Shown piece after piece: positions 63,718 through 64,000 of a DNA stretch of 64,000 nt. The notes beneath the pieces were generated by a model. It saw nothing but the letters and a program-made list of their open reading frames with translations. It ran no database searches and was not told the DNA's origin. Source of the stretch: Neisseria sp. (GTDB taxonomy: Bacteria > Pseudomonadota > Gammaproteobacteria > Burkholderiales > Neisseriaceae); the NCBI RefSeq assembly GCF_030527965.1, contig NZ_JAUMZU010000015.1, positions 1 through 64,000 on the forward strand. Reading direction: 5' to 3'. The first letter of the stretch is position 1. Every line of letters begins with the position of its first letter. The position numbers were made by a program, and so were the translations under genes.

Positions 63718-64000
63718 TTAGGATTTATCGCTGTTTGGCTCTTCGTTTTTGATTACGTCGGAATAGGTAAGGGTTTCCGAGGTTTCTTTTTCTGTATCCG
63801 AAGAGTTTTTCGATGTGTCGGCAGGAGTGGTTTCTGCTGTTTCCGTTCCGTCTTTAATAACATTGTGACTGTAATCTTTAGGCGGGCTCGGTTGCTTGCC
63901 TTCCATAATTTCCAGCACTTGATCGCGATCGATGGTTTCCCATTCCATCAAAGCCTTGCACATGGTTTCCATTTTGTCGCGGTTTTCATCCAAGATTTTG
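63718..64000 (-). CDS. ftsH: ATP-dependent zinc metalloprotease FtsH, C-terminal part
   Basis: Only the last ~94 residues are in the window; the gene runs off the right edge. The visible end has the FtsH pattern NRDKMETMCKALMEWETIDR and QVLEIMEGKQPSPPKDYS, followed by a Thr/Ser/Glu-rich tail. That end belongs to the protease domain and tail of the membrane AAA+ protease that degrades misfolded membrane proteins. Order ftsH-folP-glmM supports the call. The TTG at 63993 is an internal leucine, not a start. Confidence 0.88.
   Translation of the reverse strand, partial: KILDENRDKMETMCKALMEWETIDRDQVLEIMEGKQPSPPKDYSHNVIKDGTETAETTPADTSKNSSDTEKETSETLTYSDVIKNEEPNSDKS

Overview
The window looks like chromosomal DNA from a Neisseria species. 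The gene families are neisserial throughout, and about 55 copies (hand count) of the 12-mer TGCCTGTCTGAA or its complement TTCAGACAGGCA are scattered between and inside genes. This matches the published 'TG-wadDUS' DNA uptake dialect of Neisseria wadsworthii and relatives rather than the ATGCCGTCTGAA form of N. meningitidis and N. gonorrhoeae. Many copies sit as inverted pairs that form intrinsic terminators. There are no insertion sequences, prophage genes or CRISPR arrays. Most of the window is ordinary core genome.

Layout. 0.2-9 kb: recO-pdxJ-acpS, a DUF3298 protein, a Nudix protein with a C-terminal extension, a small membrane protein, ubiK, comM, a SPOR-domain protein, dsbA and uppP. 9.1-12.7 kb: a minus-strand three-gene signalling operon (CheA-like membrane kinase, CheY-like regulator, CheX-like phosphatase) with a long, palindrome-bearing upstream region. 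12.7-15.1 kb: folB, plsY, a CbiM-like permease and a histidine-rich, internally duplicated protein. 15.3-29.6 kb: ftsK, DUF2322, upp, grxD, an rsmB-like gene, proS, an LLM oxidoreductase, pta, tsaD and dapA-bamC. 29.6-37.9 kb: an NCS2 nucleobase permease with a structured leader, greB-ubiC, ubiA, queA, rho and a dgt family gene. 38.1-38.3 kb: tRNA-Arg(ACG) and tRNA-Glu(TTC) with their own promoter and terminator.

38.4-48.2 kb holds two separate sets of aryl-polyene-type biosynthesis genes. The first is FAD oxidoreductase, DUF3261 lipoprotein and ketosynthase; the second is ACP, ketosynthase and a ketosynthase-like chain without active-site cysteine. Between them lie an ABC-F ATPase, two envelope proteins and prfA. 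48.4-56.2 kb: hupB, lon, ybeD-lipB-lipA, cysK, a membrane protein and dapF. 56.2-57.2 kb: an AT-rich stretch with a 62-residue membrane peptide and a 19-20 bp perfect terminator hairpin. 57.2-64 kb: a TonB-C-like protein, a lipoprotein, ansA, speB, dedA and the ftsH-folP-glmM run, with ftsH cut by the window edge.

The best candidates for less-described biology are the compact CheA/CheY/CheX-like pathway, which has no receptor, CheW or motility gene nearby; the split aryl-polyene-like modules; the leader of the NCS2 permease; and the His-rich protein next to a CbiM-like permease preceded by tandem operator-like repeats. All function assignments come from reading motifs in the sequence, with no database search.
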